64,000 nucleotides of DNA from Psychrobacter sp. UBA5136. GTDB taxonomy: Bacteria; Pseudomonadota; Gammaproteobacteria; Pseudomonadales; Moraxellaceae. The notes under the pieces are model-generated. The model did not search any database and was not told the DNA's origin. It was given only the letters and a program-made list of their open reading frames with translations. Numbering within the stretch: position 1 is the first letter of the stretch; each line of letters opens with the position of its first letter. Made by a program: the position numbers and the translations under genes. Shown piece after piece: positions 63,977 to 64,000 of this stretch. The stretch is taken from the NCBI RefSeq assembly GCF_002414005.1, contig NZ_DHYG01000054.1:10221-74220 (forward strand), written 5' to 3'.

Positions 63977-64000
63977 TTAATAAACGCGAACTTTTGGCTC
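63977..64000 (-). CDS. sdhA: Succinate dehydrogenase flavoprotein subunit, C-terminal end only
   Basis: The last seven codons and stop of a minus-strand gene that enters at the window edge. They read EPKVRVY, the typical C-terminal ending of SdhA (P-K-x-R-x-Y in relatives), and the gene lies just upstream of sdhB, as expected in sdhCDAB. Too short for more. Partial because the window ends. Confidence 0.7.
   Translation of the reverse strand, partial: EPKVRVY

Noticed and set aside
1..64000. CRISPR arrays, tRNA, rRNA, insertion sequences, prophage genes
   Set aside because: Looked for by eye. The tandem repeats seen (13 and 16 bp) have no spacers, no transposase frame exists, and no cloverleaf was recognised.

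Overview
The window looks like chromosomal DNA from a Moraxellaceae gammaproteobacterium, most probably Psychrobacter. The reasons are the gene order (dapA-bamC-purC, ubiG-mupP-yciK, pcnB-folK-panB-panC, sdh-lpd-suc), the moderate GC content, and AT-rich intergenic DNA with many clear intrinsic terminators. No rRNA, tRNA, insertion sequence, prophage or CRISPR array was seen. The species assignment is an inference from gene order and protein character; no database was searched.

Layout. Positions 1-4.5 kb: a dispersed-type inverted repeat, then purC, a very short BamC-like lipoprotein, dapA and a Do-type periplasmic protease (all minus). 5.4-7.8 kb: a cation/proton antiporter with a long low-complexity tail. 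7.8-13.7 kb: a peroxiredoxin and the usual pabC-mltG-tmk cluster, which is split by an opposite-strand cassette of a DpnI-type endonuclease plus a DpnD/PcfM-like small protein. 14-20 kb: aroE, a FUSC-type membrane protein, a 606-residue acyl-CoA dehydrogenase, a PliG-like secreted protein, a CHMI-family protein and ybaK. 20-34 kb: plsB, ettA, small conserved genes (GNAT, phhB, DUF1328), a saccharopine-dehydrogenase-like enzyme, two unrecognised secreted proteins, tex and an ompR without envZ beside it. 34-46.7 kb: ybiI, the ubiG-mupP-yciK group, dsbA, and a long minus-strand run mazG-comEA-like-pcnB-folK-panB-panC-rapZ-darP.

46.8-53.7 kb is a sugar-nucleotide cluster: a phosphomannomutase/phosphoglucomutase convergent with galE-galU-pgi and a UDP-glucose-dehydrogenase homologue that has lost its expected catalytic residues. 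53.7-64 kb is the TCA block (minus strand): the last codons of sdhA, then sdhB, sucA, sucB, lpd, sucC and sucD. Most of its 150-230 nt gaps carry a hairpin.

Most genes are housekeeping. The items most worth a second look are the DpnI/DpnD cassette, the UGDH-like probable pseudoenzyme, the minimal BamC, the structured gaps of the sdh-suc block, and the long disordered basic tails on PcnB and Tex. Several start codons were set from visible Shine-Dalgarno sequences in preference to the longest open frame; each case is stated in its entry.
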